From positions 372,001 through 436,000 of the forward strand of contig JAOTRT010000002.1 in the NCBI GenBank assembly GCA_030247725.1: a stretch of DNA of 64,000 nt, given 5' to 3'. The notes under the pieces were generated by a model that did not search any database, had not been told where the DNA came from, and saw only the letters and a program-made list of their open reading frames with translations. A program made the translations under genes and the position numbers. Position 1 is the stretch's first letter; each line of letters starts with the position of its first letter. This DNA comes from Candidatus Nitricoxidireducens bremensis. GTDB lineage: Bacteria; Pseudomonadota; Gammaproteobacteria; Burkholderiales; Rhodocyclaceae. Shown here piece by piece: positions 25,444 through 37,427 of this stretch.

Positions 25444-26254
25444 GGGCCTCCCTCCTTCTTCTGTACGCGAGGCCGCCCCAGGCCATCGCGGCGATGCCGA
25501 ACAGGAACGAGCCGACGCCCGCCAGCAGCGGCGTGTTCCACTGGTAGCGGCCCTCGGCGTAGTTGAAGCTGAAGCAGGCGCCGGTCATCATGTCGAAGAC
25601 GGCGGCGGAATTGGCGATGCGCCCCCAGTCGGCATCGATCAGCGCCAGTTCCACGTTCTTCGGGTCGAGGCGGAAGCCGTAGAGGTAGCGGGCGACGCGG
25701 CCCTCGGGCGTCAAGAAGACGATCACGTTGGGATGCAGGAATGCCTTGGCGCCGTCGGACCAGAAGAAGCGGAAACCCACCTGGCCCGCGAACTTCTCCG
25801 TCGCGCCTGCCTCGCCGCCGGACTTCAGCACCGCATGGCGCCAGCCCGGCAGCTCCGGCGCATGGCCGGCGGTCCTGGCGAGGAATGCGCGCAGGGTCTG
25901 CGCGCTGTCGCGGGCGTCGAAGGAGACGGTCAGCACGTCGTAATCGCGGCCCGGGCGGAAGCGCTCCACCCGGTCCAGCACCTTGGCGAGTTCGATGTTC
26001 ATGGTCGGGCAGGTGCCGTCGCAGCCGTAGTAGGAGAGCAGCAGCACCGCCGGCTTGCCGAGCAGGTCGCCTAGGGCGAACTCGCGGCCGTCGGCGTCCA
26101 CCAGCGGCGTGGCGCGGTCGAGCATGCGGCCCAGGTGTCGGGGTTCGTCGATGCGCAGGATCGCCGGATCGACGGTGCTGTCTACGACGGGGGCGCCCAC
26201 CGCCCATGCTCGGGCGGCGACGAGGAGCGCCAGCGCGGCCAGGACCCGTTTCAC
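25436..26254 (-). CDS. SCO1/SenC-type copper chaperone with C-terminal membrane anchor
   Basis: About 272 residues from GTG 26254, 4 bases after the subunit III stop. Signal peptide at the N-terminus (ARAWA), thioredoxin fold with Cys78-Asp-Gly-Thr-Cys82 (CxxxC) and a distal His in FLHPNV. A C-terminal span (residues ~240-262) followed by RRRR is visible, so the protein is anchored at its C-terminus, unlike most SCO proteins. It should load the CuA site of subunit II, whose gene it overlaps. The frame extending to 26308 lies inside subunit III and is rejected. Confidence 0.9.
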   Translation of the reverse strand: MKRVLAALALLVAARAWAVGAPVVDSTVDPAILRIDEPRHLGRMLDRATPLVDADGREFALGDLLGKPAVLLLSYYGCDGTCPTMNIELAKVLDRVERFRPGRDYDVLTVSFDARDSAQTLRAFLARTAGHAPELPGWRHAVLKSGGEAGATEKFAGQVGFRFFWSDGAKAFLHPNVIVFLTPEGRVARYLYGFRLDPKNVELALIDADWGRIANSAAVFDMMTGACFSFNYAEGRYQWNTPLLAGVGSFLFGIAAMAWGGLAYRRRREAHG

Positions 26255-26258
26255 GGCA

Positions 26259-27035
26259 TCACCAGTAGTAAATCTGGGAAACGACGAAGAACCAGATGAT
26301 GTCGACAAAGTGCCAGTACAGCCCCGCCGTGCGCATGAAGCCGGGCGAAGCCCGCCCGCCCAGCGCCGCCGGCAGGCCGGCGAGGAAGATGGCGAGACCG
26401 ACGATCACGTGGGCGCCGTGGAAGCCGGTGATGGTGAAGAAGAAGGTGCCGAAGACGTTGGTGCCGATGTTGAAGCCTTCGTGCATCAGGTGGGTCCATT
26501 CGTAGGCCGACATGCCGAGGAAGCAGAGCCCCAGGGCGATGGTCAACAGCAGCCACTTGCGGAAACCACCGGCGTCGCCCAGGTGCAGCAGATGTTCCGC
26601 GTAGTGGATGGTCAGGCTGGAAGCCACCAGCACCGCCGTCATCACCAGGGGCATCACGCGCGGCAGTTCGACGCTGCCGGCCGGCGGCCAGGCAGGCTCG
26701 GCGAGGCGCAGGAACCAGTAGAGGGCGAAGAAGGAGACGAAGATCATCGCCTCGGCGAGGATGAACCAGCCCATGGCGCCGTAGGAGAGCCCCTCTCCCT
26801 TGCCCATGGCCTCGCTGACCCAGCCGGCGATGCCGGCGAGGATCATCGGCACGCCGAGGCCGAGCATCATCACCGCCACGAAGGGCTGGTGATAGACGAA
26901 ATGGAAGGAGAAGGCCAGCGGCAGCGCGAACAGGATGCCGAAACTGATGACGAAGGGCCAGATGCTGGTGTCCCAGTGGGCCCCATGGGAATGGGCGGCG
27001 TGGCTCGCCGCGTGATGCGTGTTTCCGTGCGCCAT
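26259..27035 (-). CDS. Cytochrome c oxidase subunit III
   Basis: 258 residues, seven probable spans. A His-rich N-terminal segment (about nine His in the first 20 residues) is unusual and might bind metal. Conserved subunit III features include the buried Glu region (WFILAEAMIFVSFFALYWF), YEW in span V/VI, FHGAHVIVGL and the C-terminal YWHFVDIIWFFVVSQIYYW. ATG at 27035; the upstream in-frame extension lies across the divergent promoter region. First gene of the oxidase operon; no subunit IV or ctaG is seen nearby. Confidence 0.94.
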   Translation of the reverse strand: MAHGNTHHAASHAAHSHGAHWDTSIWPFVISFGILFALPLAFSFHFVYHQPFVAVMMLGLGVPMILAGIAGWVSEAMGKGEGLSYGAMGWFILAEAMIFVSFFALYWFLRLAEPAWPPAGSVELPRVMPLVMTAVLVASSLTIHYAEHLLHLGDAGGFRKWLLLTIALGLCFLGMSAYEWTHLMHEGFNIGTNVFGTFFFTITGFHGAHVIVGLAIFLAGLPAALGGRASPGFMRTAGLYWHFVDIIWFFVVSQIYYW

Positions 27036-27127
27036 GTCTCTCTCCGTTGTGGCGGTCCTCCCCGAGAGGAGCCGCTTGTTCGATTTATTGGCTGCGACAG
27101 TTGAAACCGCTTGCGGGATCAAATATA

Positions 27128-27157
27128 TTGAACCCGACATAAAAACTCAACTATTTT
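27128..27157 (+). promoter_or_regulatory. Putative promoter of the cytochrome c4 gene
   Basis: TTGAAC (27128-27133), an 18-base spacer and TATTTT (27152-27157), followed 18 bases later by a CGGAGGAG ribosome-binding site ahead of the ATG at 27180. It lies in the 144-base AT-richer interval shared with the divergent oxidase operon. Confidence 0.5.
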
Positions 27158-27179
27158 CTGTGCCCCGGAGGAGAGACCC

Positions 27180-27836
27180 ATGATCGGCAGAAAGACCGCA
27201 TCGCTCGCTTGTTTGTTGGCCGTTCTCGGCGCAGGCGCCAGCCCTGGGGCCCTGGCCGCCGGGGACCCGGCCGCCGGACAGCAGAAGGCCGCCGCCTGCA
27301 TGGCCTGCCACGGCCAGGACGGCAACAGCCTCGCCGACATGTGGCCCAAGCTGGCCGGCCAGGTACCGGACTACATCGTCAAGCAGTTGCAGGACTTCAA
27401 GGCCGGGCGGCGCAGCGATGAACAGATGTCGCCCCAGGCGGCCAACCTCAGCGAACAGGATATGGCGGACATCGCCGCCTACTTCGCCGGCCAGAAGCCT
27501 TCCGCTGCCGAGAGCGACAAGACCCTGCTGGCCCGCGGCGAGCAGCTCTATCTCAAGGGCAAGGGGCGGCCCCAGCCGGTCACGGCCTGCACGGGCTGCC
27601 ACGGCCCGGCCGGAGCGGGCAACCGGGACTGGAAAAAGCTGATGGCGCAAGCCCCTGCGGTGCTCGCGCCGGCCATCGGCGGCCAGCACCCGGCCTACGT
27701 GGCAAAGCAATTGAAAGCCTATCGGGACGGCAGCCGCGGCAACGATGCGGCGCGGGTGATGCGGGACATCGCACGGGGTCTCGGCGATATGGAGATCGCG
27801 GCCCTCGCCGCCCATGTCGCGCGGCTTGGGCGCTAG
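27180..27836 (+). CDS. Dihaem cytochrome c4-type protein
   Basis: 218 residues with signal peptide (cleavage near ALAA, residue 27) and two c-type haem motifs: Cys40-Met-Ala-Cys43-His44 and Cys137-Thr-Gly-Cys140-His141, each followed by a Met-containing C-terminal half as in cytochrome c4. Such proteins shuttle electrons to terminal oxidases. It is divergent from the oxidase operon and is the natural electron donor to the CuA subunit encoded there. Confidence 0.94.
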   Translation: MIGRKTASLACLLAVLGAGASPGALAAGDPAAGQQKAAACMACHGQDGNSLADMWPKLAGQVPDYIVKQLQDFKAGRRSDEQMSPQAANLSEQDMADIAAYFAGQKPSAAESDKTLLARGEQLYLKGKGRPQPVTACTGCHGPAGAGNRDWKKLMAQAPAVLAPAIGGQHPAYVAKQLKAYRDGSRGNDAARVMRDIARGLGDMEIAALAAHVARLGR

Positions 27837-27920
27837 CGGAGACGACCTGGCAGCCGCCGCCACATCCTGTCAGCCGCCACATCCTGGCCCGCGGCAACGG
27901 GCTGAGGTATCGTTCGCCCA

Positions 27921-28541
27921 ATGGACATCCTCATCTACTGGCTCGGCATGGCCGCCGTCGCGGTCAGCGCCTTCACCGGCGTGGTGGAGGCCGAACGCAA
28001 GGAGATCGATGTGGTCGGCGCCACCTTCGTCGCCGTTGCCACGGCTTTGGGCGGCGGCACCCTGCGGGACCTGCTGCTGTCGCGGCACGTGTTCTGGGTG
28101 GCCGACCAGGCCTACCTGCTGACGGCGGCCGTCTGCGGCATCGCCATCTTCTTCGTCATGCGCCGGCGCCGGGTTTCCCAGCATTGGTTCCTCTACCCGG
28201 ATGCCCTCGCCCTCGCACTGTTCACCGTGGTCGGCACCCAGATCGCCCTCGGCTGGAAGGCGCCCTGGCTGGTGGCATCTTTGATGGGGGTCGTCACCGC
28301 CGTGTTCGGCGGTGTGCTGCGGGACATCCTCTGCAACGAACTGCCCCTGGTGATGCGGCCGGGCCAGCTCTACGCCACGGCTGCCTGGGCGGGGTCCCTG
28401 TGCTTCATCGGCCTGCGGGCGGCGGAGGTTCCCATGGGCTGGGCCAGCGCCCTGGGCATGCTCACCGTCCTGGCCCTGCGGGTGGCGGCCATCCGCTACC
28501 ACCTGACGCTGCCCTACCTGGAGCAGCGCCGCAAACCCTGA
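27921..28541 (+). CDS. TRIC-family (YadS/UPF0126) cation channel-like protein
   Basis: 206 residues, seven spans in two inverted repeats with the family glycine motifs GGGTLRD (about residue 50) and GGVLRDIL (about residue 135). Bacterial TRIC homologues are trimeric K+-permeable channels; some family members are proposed to transport glycine. Stand-alone gene, convergent with mpl at only 5 bases separation. The substrate cannot be decided from sequence. Confidence 0.88.
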   Translation: MDILIYWLGMAAVAVSAFTGVVEAERKEIDVVGATFVAVATALGGGTLRDLLLSRHVFWVADQAYLLTAAVCGIAIFFVMRRRRVSQHWFLYPDALALALFTVVGTQIALGWKAPWLVASLMGVVTAVFGGVLRDILCNELPLVMRPGQLYATAAWAGSLCFIGLRAAEVPMGWASALGMLTVLALRVAAIRYHLTLPYLEQRRKP

Positions 28542-28546
28542 CGGGG

Positions 28547-29890
28547 TCAGCCGAAGACGGCGAGCAACTTGCCGTGGATGCCGCCGAAGCCGCCGTTGCT
28601 CATGACCAGGACCTGATCGCCGGGGCGGGCGGCGGCGGCCACGGCCGCCACCAACGCATCGATGTCCTCGAAACTGCGGGACTTTTCCCCCAGGGGCGCC
28701 AAAGCTTCTGCGGTATCCCAGCCCAGGCCCTTGCCGTAGCAGAACACCCGATCGGCCCCCGCCAGGCTGCCCGGTAGCTGGGCCTTCATGGTGCCGAGCT
28801 TCATGGTGTTGGAACGGGGCTCCAGTACCGCGAGGATGCGCGCGGCGCCGACGCGGCCCCGCAACCCGGCGATGGTGGCGGCGATGGCCGTCGGATGGTG
28901 GGCGAAATCGTCGAAGACCGTGACCCCCCCGGCCATGCCGCGGATTTCCAGGCGGCGCTTGACGCCGCGGAAACTCGCCAGAGCCGCCAGTCCGGCCTCC
29001 AATGTCACGCCCGCATGGCGGGCCGCCAACAGGGCGGCGACGGCGTTGGCCCGGTTGTGGGCGCCGGGCAGATCCAGGCGGGTGCGCCCCAGGTCGGCGC
29101 CGGCCTGCATCACGGCGAAGCCTCCGTCCGCGTCCGCTTCGCCCGCCTGCCAGGCGTCGGGGGCGTTGAACCGCTCCACCGGCGTCCAGCATCCCCGGGC
29201 CAGCACCCGTTGCAGGGAGGCTTCGGCGCCGTTGGCGACGATCAGGCCATTTCGCGGCAACGTCCGCACAAGATGATGAAATTGGGTTTCGATAGCCCCA
29301 AGATCGGAGAAGATATCCGCATGATCGAACTCAAGATTATTCAGGATCGCCGTGCGCGGCCGGTAGTGGACGAATTTCGAGCGCTTGTCGCAGAAAGCCG
29401 TGTCGTATTCGTCGGCCTCGATAACGAAGAAAGGGGAATCGGTCAGCCGGGCCGAGACGCCGAAATCCTGGGGCACGCCGCCGACGAGGAAGCCGGGATT
29501 GAGTCCCGCGTGCTCCAGAATCCACGCCAGCATGGAAGTGGTGGTGGTCTTGCCGTGGGTGCCGGCCACGCCCAGCACCCATTTTCCCCGGAGCACATGT
29601 TCTGCCAGCCACTGGGGGCCGGAAACGTAGGGCAGATTGCGGTCGAGGATCTCCTCCAGCAGGGGATTCCCGCGGGAAATGGCGTTACCTACTACGAACA
29701 AGTCGGGATTTAACGCGATCTGACCGGCATCGTAGCCTTCGACCAGCTCGATCCCCTGCTCTTCGAGTTGGGTGCTCATGGGCGGATAGACATTGGCGTC
29801 GCAACCGGTGACCCGGTGACCCGCCGCCCGCGCCAACAAGGCGATGCCTCCCATGAAGGTGCCGCAGATGCCCAGAATGTGAATATGCAT
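28547..29890 (-). CDS. mpl: UDP-N-acetylmuramate:L-alanyl-gamma-D-glutamyl-meso-diaminopimelate ligase
   Basis: 447 residues, Mur ligase fold. Starts with the Rossmann motif HILGICGTFMGGIALLARAAGH; ATP-binding loop GVAGTHGKTTTTSM near residue 110; central-domain ENxxxDH-like LEFDHAD and the C-terminal FDDFAHHPTAI that marks Mpl and MurC. Mpl reuses murein tripeptide from peptidoglycan turnover. ATG at 29890; the two upstream Met codons in frame lack support. Divergent from the gene at 29942 across 51 bases. Confidence 0.95.
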   Translation of the reverse strand: MHIHILGICGTFMGGIALLARAAGHRVTGCDANVYPPMSTQLEEQGIELVEGYDAGQIALNPDLFVVGNAISRGNPLLEEILDRNLPYVSGPQWLAEHVLRGKWVLGVAGTHGKTTTTSMLAWILEHAGLNPGFLVGGVPQDFGVSARLTDSPFFVIEADEYDTAFCDKRSKFVHYRPRTAILNNLEFDHADIFSDLGAIETQFHHLVRTLPRNGLIVANGAEASLQRVLARGCWTPVERFNAPDAWQAGEADADGGFAVMQAGADLGRTRLDLPGAHNRANAVAALLAARHAGVTLEAGLAALASFRGVKRRLEIRGMAGGVTVFDDFAHHPTAIAATIAGLRGRVGAARILAVLEPRSNTMKLGTMKAQLPGSLAGADRVFCYGKGLGWDTAEALAPLGEKSRSFEDIDALVAAVAAAARPGDQVLVMSNGGFGGIHGKLLAVFG

Positions 29891-29941
29891 GTAACACCCG
29901 GCGTGCAATAATGGCCGTGGATTCTAACCGAACGGCCCATC

Positions 29942-30544
29942 ATGCCCCGCCGCAAGCCCGCATCGAATTCGGGCGGCCACCTGCGCCGCGAGATCGCCGG
30001 TCTCGCCGCCCGCCTGATCGCCGAAGACGGCATCGACGACTACGGCTTTGCCAAGCGCAAGGCCGCCCGCAGCCTGGGTGTCGGCGAAGGGGAGTCCCTG
30101 CCGACCAACGAGGAGGTGGAAGCCGAACTGCGCATCCACCAGGCCATCTACCAGGACGAGGAACTGCCGCAAAGGCTCCAGGCCCTGCGGCAGATCGCCC
30201 TCGAAGTCATGGAATTGCTGGCGGACTTCCGCCCCTATCTGACCGGCGCCGCCCTGGAGGGTACCGCTGGCCGATATTCGGGCATCGACATCGAACTCTA
30301 CGCTGACAGCGCAAAAGACGTGGAGATCATGCTTCTATCTCGCAACATTTCCTACGAACCCGCGGAAAGCCGGCGCAACCGCCCGGATGCTCCCGAGGCC
30401 CAATTGATGCTCGACTGGGACGAGGTGCCGGTGCGGGTTTCCGTCTATCCCCTTGGGGCAGAACGGCGCCAGCGCCGCAGCCCCCACGGCGGCAGCGCCC
30501 CGACAAGGGCACGGGCCGACGAGGTCGCCGCCCTGCTCGGCTAG
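29942..30544 (+). CDS. Conserved hypothetical protein next to mpl
   Basis: 200 residues, soluble, no signal. The N-terminal half is helical (basic MPRRKP start, [32 protein letters not shown]); the second half contains [21 protein letters not shown] followed by an acidic, strand-rich segment, reminiscent of a small nucleotidyltransferase-like fold but without a convincing catalytic GS-DxD. A betaproteobacterial conserved protein by impression; function not recognised. Divergently transcribed from mpl. Confidence 0.75.
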   Translation: MPRRKPASNSGGHLRREIAGLAARLIAEDGIDDYGFAKRKAARSLGVGEGESLPTNEEVEAELRIHQAIYQDEELPQRLQALRQIALEVMELLADFRPYLTGAALEGTAGRYSGIDIELYADSAKDVEIMLLSRNISYEPAESRRNRPDAPEAQLMLDWDEVPVRVSVYPLGAERRQRRSPHGGSAPTRARADEVAALLG

Positions 30545-30588
30545 ACCGGGCTGGACAACTTGCATCGATTTGCGGCAAACTTGCGCCC

Positions 30589-31080
30589 ATGTCCAAGCAA
30601 ACCAGCCGACGCAAGACTGCCGCTCCGGATTCCGGCGCCCCCCGCATCCTGGTCCTCCACGGCCCCAATCTGAACCTGCTCGGCAAGCGGGAACCCGATA
30701 TCTATGGCCGCACAACCCTTGCGGACATTCACGCCGCCATGGAGGCCCGCGGCCGGTCGGCCGGGGTCCAGATCGAGAGCTTCCAGAGCAACAGCGAAGG
30801 CGAGTTGATCGACCGGGTCCAGGCGGCCATGGACGAGGGCATCGAATTCATCATCATCAACCCCGGCGGTTACACCCATACCAGCGTCGCCCTGCGCGAT
30901 GCCCTGGCCGGCGTGGCGATCCCCTTCATCGAAGTGCATCTGTCGAACATCCACGCCCGGGAAAGTTTTCGCCACCATTCTTTCTTTTCCGAAATCGCCG
31001 TCGGCGTCATCTGCGGTCTCGGTGCCCAGGGCTACGAACTCGCCCTCGACGCCGCCCTCGCCCGCATCCGCCGTTCCTGA
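30589..31080 (+). CDS. aroQ: Type II 3-dehydroquinate dehydratase
   Basis: 163 residues (slightly long, with a ~20-residue basic N-terminal extension). Signature [20 protein letters not shown] at residues ~24-43 with the catalytic Tyr, the SNSEG loop and the [17 protein letters not shown] and EVHLSN segments bind dehydroquinate. Third step of the shikimate pathway. Upstream of accB-accC at 47 bases, the usual betaproteobacterial order. Confidence 0.96.
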   Translation: MSKQTSRRKTAAPDSGAPRILVLHGPNLNLLGKREPDIYGRTTLADIHAAMEARGRSAGVQIESFQSNSEGELIDRVQAAMDEGIEFIIINPGGYTHTSVALRDALAGVAIPFIEVHLSNIHARESFRHHSFFSEIAVGVICGLGAQGYELALDAALARIRRS

Positions 31081-31127
31081 GCGATAACCGGGGCTGCGGC
31101 CCCGTATTTGATTTGTAGGGAGTCTCC

Positions 31128-31589
31128 ATGGACCTCAGAAAACTCAAAACCCTGATCGACCTCGTCCAGAATTCCGGCATTTCCGAACTGGAAATCAGCG
31201 AAGGCGAGGAAAAAATCCGCATCGCCAAGCACATGGCCCCGGCGGCCCCCACCACCGTGATGCTCGGCTCCCACCAGCCGGCCATGATGCACCAGGCCCC
31301 CGCCGCCGCCCCGGTGGCCGCCGCCCCCGCTGCCGAAGTGGCCGCCGAACCGGACGGCCAGGTGGTCAAGGCGCCGATGGTGGGTACCTTCTACCGCTCC
31401 GGCAGCCCCGGCGCCTCGCCCTTCGTGGAAGTCGGCCAGGCCGTGAAGGCGGGTGAGGCCCTGTGCATCATCGAAGCCATGAAGCTGATGAACGAGATCG
31501 AAAGCGAGTTTTCGGGCACCGTCAAGGCCGTCCTGGTTGAGAACGGCCAGCCGGTGGAATACGGCCAGCCCCTGTTCGTTATCGGCTGA
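31128..31589 (+). CDS. accB: Biotin carboxyl carrier protein of acetyl-CoA carboxylase
   Basis: 153 residues. N-terminal dimerisation part, an Ala/Pro-rich linker around residues 52-75, and the biotinyl domain with [10 protein letters not shown], in which Lys119 is biotinylated. It carries carboxybiotin from AccC to the carboxyltransferase in fatty-acid synthesis. Starts after an AGGGAG site; followed by accC after 82 bases. Confidence 0.97.
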   Translation: MDLRKLKTLIDLVQNSGISELEISEGEEKIRIAKHMAPAAPTTVMLGSHQPAMMHQAPAAAPVAAAPAAEVAAEPDGQVVKAPMVGTFYRSGSPGASPFVEVGQAVKAGEALCIIEAMKLMNEIESEFSGTVKAVLVENGQPVEYGQPLFVIG

Positions 31590-31671
31590 TTGCTAGACGA
31601 TAGCCACATTTCGCAACAGAATCCAGCAAGCGCTGCGGCGGCCGAGCGCCCCGCGGCGGCGGGAGTAGGCA

Positions 31672-33036
<1,365 letters not shown>

Positions 33037-33039
33037 GCC

Positions 33040-33926
33040 ATGTGGATCAACGTCGCCCTGGAGACCGATGCCACCCACGCGGAGGCGCTCTCCGAGGCGC
33101 TGATGGCGCAGGGCGCGATCTCGGTCGGCATCGAGGATGCCGATGCCGGTACCGAACGCGAAACGCCCCAGTTCGGCGAGCCCGGCTGCGAGGCGGCTCC
33201 CCTGTGGCAGTCCAGCCGCGTCGTCGCCCTCTTCGAACCCGCCGAGGATCTGGTGGGCCGCGTCGCCGCCGCGCTGCGCGAGATCGGCATCGAGGATCTG
33301 CCCGAGATCGTCCTCGATGAAGTGGAGGAGCAGAACTGGGTGCAACTCACCCAGTCCCAGTTCGACCCCATCCGCATCAACGACCGGCTGTGGATCGTGC
33401 CCTCCTGGCACACGGCCCCCGATCCGGCGGCCATCAATCTCGAACTGGACCCGGGCATGGCCTTCGGTACCGGCTCCCACCCGACCACGCGGCTTTGCCT
33501 GGAATGGCTCTGCGCCAACGTCGCCGGCGGCGAAACCGTCCTCGACTACGGCTGCGGCTCCGGCATCCTCGGCATCGCCGCGGCCAAGCTCGGTGCCGGC
33601 AGCGTGCTGGGCGTGGATATCGACGACAAGGCCCTCGATGCCGCCCGCGACAACGCCGCCCGCAATGGGGTCGCGATGAACCTGCAGCATACGCGCGAGC
33701 CCCTGACGGCAGGCTTCGAACGGGTCGTCGCCAACATCCTGACCAACCCTTTGTGCGTGCTGGCCCCCCTGCTCGCCGGCCGCGTCGCCCCCGGCGGACG
33801 CATTGCCCTTTCCGGCGTGCTGGAAAGCCAGGGGCAGCAGGTGATCGACGCCTACGCACCCTGGCTGGCCCTGCGGATCGGCGCCAGTCTCGATGGCTGG
33901 ATCAGGCTGGAAGGGGAACGACCGGC

Positions 33927-33933
<7 letters not shown>
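33040..33933 (+). CDS. prmA: Ribosomal protein L11 methyltransferase
   Basis: 297 residues. N-terminal substrate-binding domain, linker, then class I methyltransferase with [22 protein letters not shown] (motif I) and [18 protein letters not shown]; the PrmA-specific [21 protein letters not shown] lies at about residues 139-159. Trimethylates L11 with S-adenosylmethionine. It overlaps the next gene by 7 bases. Confidence 0.96.
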
Positions 33934-35132
<1,199 letters not shown>

Positions 35133-35147
35133 CCCACCGACAAAATC

Positions 35148-36080
35148 ATGCGCACCCTCATCTGCGGTTCCCTCGCCTACGACACCATCATGGTGTTCAA
35201 CGATCGCTTCAAGAACCACATCCTGCCCGAGCAGATCCACATCCTGAACGTGGCCTTCCTGGTGCCCGACATGCGCCGCGAGTACGGCGGCTGCGCCGGC
35301 AATATCGCCTACAACCTGCGCCTGCTGGGCGGTGATCCGCTCATCATGGCCGCCGTCGGCGACGACTGCACGCCCTACATGCAGCGCCTCAAGCACCTGG
35401 GCCTCGACGCCCGCCACGTGCGCGAGATACCCGGCACCTTCACGGCCCAGGCCTTCATCACCACCGATCTGGACGACAACCAGATCACGGCCTTCCATCC
35501 GGGCGCCATGAACCATTCCCACGCCAACCGCATCGCCGACACGGAAGGCGTCGGCCTCGCCATCGTCGCCCCCGACGGACGCGACGGCATGCTGGAACAT
35601 GCTCGCGATCTGGCCGCCGCCCATATCCCCTTCATCTTCGATCCGGGCCAGGGCCTGCCCATGTTCGATGGCGCCGATCTGCTGCAATTCCTGCAACTCG
35701 CCGACTACTGCACGGTCAACGATTACGAGGCGAAGCTGCTGACCGAACGCACGGGCCGCTCCATCGAGGAATTGGCGCGGGAGGTGAAGGCCCTGATCGT
35801 CACCCTCGGCGGCAACGGCTCGGAAATCCACGCCGGCGGTCAACGCATCGAGATTCCCGGCGTTAAAGCAAAGGGGTTGGTGGACCCGACCGGCTGCGGC
35901 GACGCCTACCGTGCCGGCCTGTTGTACGGCATCGCCCAGGGCTGGTCCTGGGAGAAGACCGGGCGGCTCGCTTCGCTGATGGGCGCCATCAAGATCGAAC
36001 ACCGGGGCGGCCAGAACCACAAGCCCGGCCGCGCCGATATCGCAGACCGCTTCCAGGCCGCCTTCGGCGAAGCACTCTGA
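35148..36080 (+). CDS. PfkB-family carbohydrate/adenosine kinase
   Basis: 310 residues, ribokinase fold. N-terminal substrate region with YGGCAGNIAYNLRLLGG (about residues 43-59) and the C-terminal PfkB signature DPTGCGDAYRAGLLYG, whose Asp is the catalytic base. The combination is typical of the adenosine-kinase-like group annotated in betaproteobacteria; the true substrate (adenosine, ribose or other) is not fixed by these motifs. Starts 15 bases after the zinc-ribbon gene and precedes a glycine-zipper lipoprotein by 14 bases. Confidence 0.9.
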   Translation: MRTLICGSLAYDTIMVFNDRFKNHILPEQIHILNVAFLVPDMRREYGGCAGNIAYNLRLLGGDPLIMAAVGDDCTPYMQRLKHLGLDARHVREIPGTFTAQAFITTDLDDNQITAFHPGAMNHSHANRIADTEGVGLAIVAPDGRDGMLEHARDLAAAHIPFIFDPGQGLPMFDGADLLQFLQLADYCTVNDYEAKLLTERTGRSIEELAREVKALIVTLGGNGSEIHAGGQRIEIPGVKAKGLVDPTGCGDAYRAGLLYGIAQGWSWEKTGRLASLMGAIKIEHRGGQNHKPGRADIADRFQAAFGEAL

Positions 36081-36094
36081 AAGGATGGAATGAC

Positions 36095-36553
36095 ATGACC
36101 CAATCACGTAACGTCAAACTCGCCGTCGTCGCCGCCGCAATGCTGGCCCTTGCCGGCTGCGCGAGCCAGTCGGGATCGACCTACTCCCGCAGCCAGACCC
36201 GCGGCGAGATGACGGTGCGCATGGGCGTAGTCGAGAGTGTGCGCCAAGTCACCATCGAAGGCACCCAGTCGCCGGTCGGGGCCATTGCCGGCGGCGTCGT
36301 CGGCGGCGTTGCCGGCAGCAACATCGGCGGCGGCAAGGGCTCCACCATCGGCTCGGTGCTCGGCGCCGTGGCCGGCGGTGTCGCCGGCCAGGCCATCGAG
36401 GAACAGGCCACCAAGAAGAAGGGCCTGGAAATCACCATCAAGCTCGACGGCGGCCAGATGATCGCCGTCACCCAGGAGGCCGACGAGTCCTTCCACCCCG
36501 GTGAGCGCGTGCGCGTGCTTTCGGGCCAGGGCGCCACCCGCGTCAGCCACTGA
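36095..36553 (+). CDS. Glycine-zipper 2TM outer-membrane lipoprotein (SlyB-like)
   Basis: 152 residues. Lipoprotein signal with lipobox LAGC around residue 19. A glycine-zipper region (about residues 62-105: AIAGGVVGGVAGSNIGGG and GAVAGGVAGQ) forms the 2TM helical hairpin of the SlyB/Rickettsia 17-kDa antigen family. The C-terminal beta domain ends with GERVRVLSGQGATRV. It probably acts in envelope integrity. Followed by a small GC hairpin at 36579-36594. Confidence 0.92.
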   Translation: MTQSRNVKLAVVAAAMLALAGCASQSGSTYSRSQTRGEMTVRMGVVESVRQVTIEGTQSPVGAIAGGVVGGVAGSNIGGGKGSTIGSVLGAVAGGVAGQAIEEQATKKKGLEITIKLDGGQMIAVTQEADESFHPGERVRVLSGQGATRVSH

Positions 36554-36578
36554 CACATAACGGCAACGGCGGTTTAAC

Positions 36579-36596
36579 GCGCGGGCAATGCCCGCT
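36579..36596 (+). terminator. Possible terminator hairpin after the glycine-zipper gene
   Basis: GCGGGC-AAT-GCCCGC stem within 36579-36594 followed by TTCCT. Perfect 6-base stem with a weak T-tract, 26 bases after the stop. Confidence 0.45.
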
Positions 36597-36636
36597 TCCT
36601 AGAGTGCTCCCGTCCCATCGACGACAAGGAGCATTC

Positions 36637-37404
36637 ATGGAACATCTGGTTCCCCAGCGGCAGGAAGCCGCCGCCCGCCGCAAGCCCAGCCTCCACGTCG
36701 CCCTCGCCGAATGCGAGAGCGAGATCCTCGAAGCCCAGAAACTGCGCTGGCGCGTCTTCGCCGACGAGATGGGCGCCCGCCTGCCCTCCCGTACGCCGGG
36801 CGTGGACCGGGACCTCTTCGATCCCTATTGCGAGCACCTGATCGTCCGCGACGAGGACAACGGCCGCATCGTCGGCACCTACCGCATCCTGTCGCCGGAG
36901 CAGGCCGCCCAGGTCGGCAGCTACTACTCGGAGACCGAGTTCGACCTCACCCGGCTGGCCTATCTGCGTCCGGGCATGGTGGAACTGGGCCGCTCCTGCA
37001 TCGACGCCGACTATCGCACCGGCGCCACCATCGCCCTGCTCTGGTCCGGCCTCGCCCGCTACATGCAGGAGCGCGGCCACGAAACCCTGATCGGCTGCGC
37101 CAGCATCGGCATGCGCGACGGCGGCCACAACGCGGCCGGGATTTATAATCGGCTCGACGACGCCCAGTTGGCGCCGCCGGAATATCGCGTCTTCCCCCGC
37201 TGCCCGCTGCCCCTGGACCGCATCGCCGCCGCCGAGAAGCCCGAGATTCCGCCGCTGCTGAAGGGCTATCTGCGGGCCGGCGCCTGGATCTGCGGCGAGC
37301 CGGCCTGGGACCCGGACTTCAATACGGCCGACCTCTTGATCATGCTGCCCATGTCGCGTGTCAACGAACGCTATTCGCGCCACTTCGTGGAGCGCGGCAA
37401 CTGA
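36637..37404 (+). CDS. olsB: Ornithine N-alpha-acyltransferase-like GNAT protein (OlsB family)
   Basis: 255 residues, GNAT/hemolysin-like fold with AQKLRWRVFADEMGA (about residue 35-50), FDPYCEHLIVRDE and ELGRSCIDADYRTGATIALLW, the family signature of OlsB-type lyso-ornithine lipid synthases, which acylate ornithine with 3-hydroxyacyl-ACP. Followed by an OlsA-like acyltransferase, which completes ornithine lipid. The gene symbol rests on this pairing. ATG at 36637 with AAGGAG 6 bases upstream. Confidence 0.82.
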   Translation: MEHLVPQRQEAAARRKPSLHVALAECESEILEAQKLRWRVFADEMGARLPSRTPGVDRDLFDPYCEHLIVRDEDNGRIVGTYRILSPEQAAQVGSYYSETEFDLTRLAYLRPGMVELGRSCIDADYRTGATIALLWSGLARYMQERGHETLIGCASIGMRDGGHNAAGIYNRLDDAQLAPPEYRVFPRCPLPLDRIAAAEKPEIPPLLKGYLRAGAWICGEPAWDPDFNTADLLIMLPMSRVNERYSRHFVERGN

Positions 37405-37427
37405 ACGCCCTCGCCGCACCCAGGGCA

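Noticed and set aside
23137..25566. 809-codon plus-strand open frame over the oxidase genes
   Set aside because: Low-complexity His/Gly/Asp/Glu-rich translation antisense to subunits I and II; no motif or ribosome-binding site.
27040..27125. Possible RegA-type site (GCGGT-N7-GTCGC) and an FNR-like palindrome between the oxidase and cytochrome c4 genes
   Set aside because: The spacing is 7 not 5, one half has a mismatch, and the TCAA-N5-TTGA palindrome has inverted polarity relative to an FNR site; not counted with the other sites.
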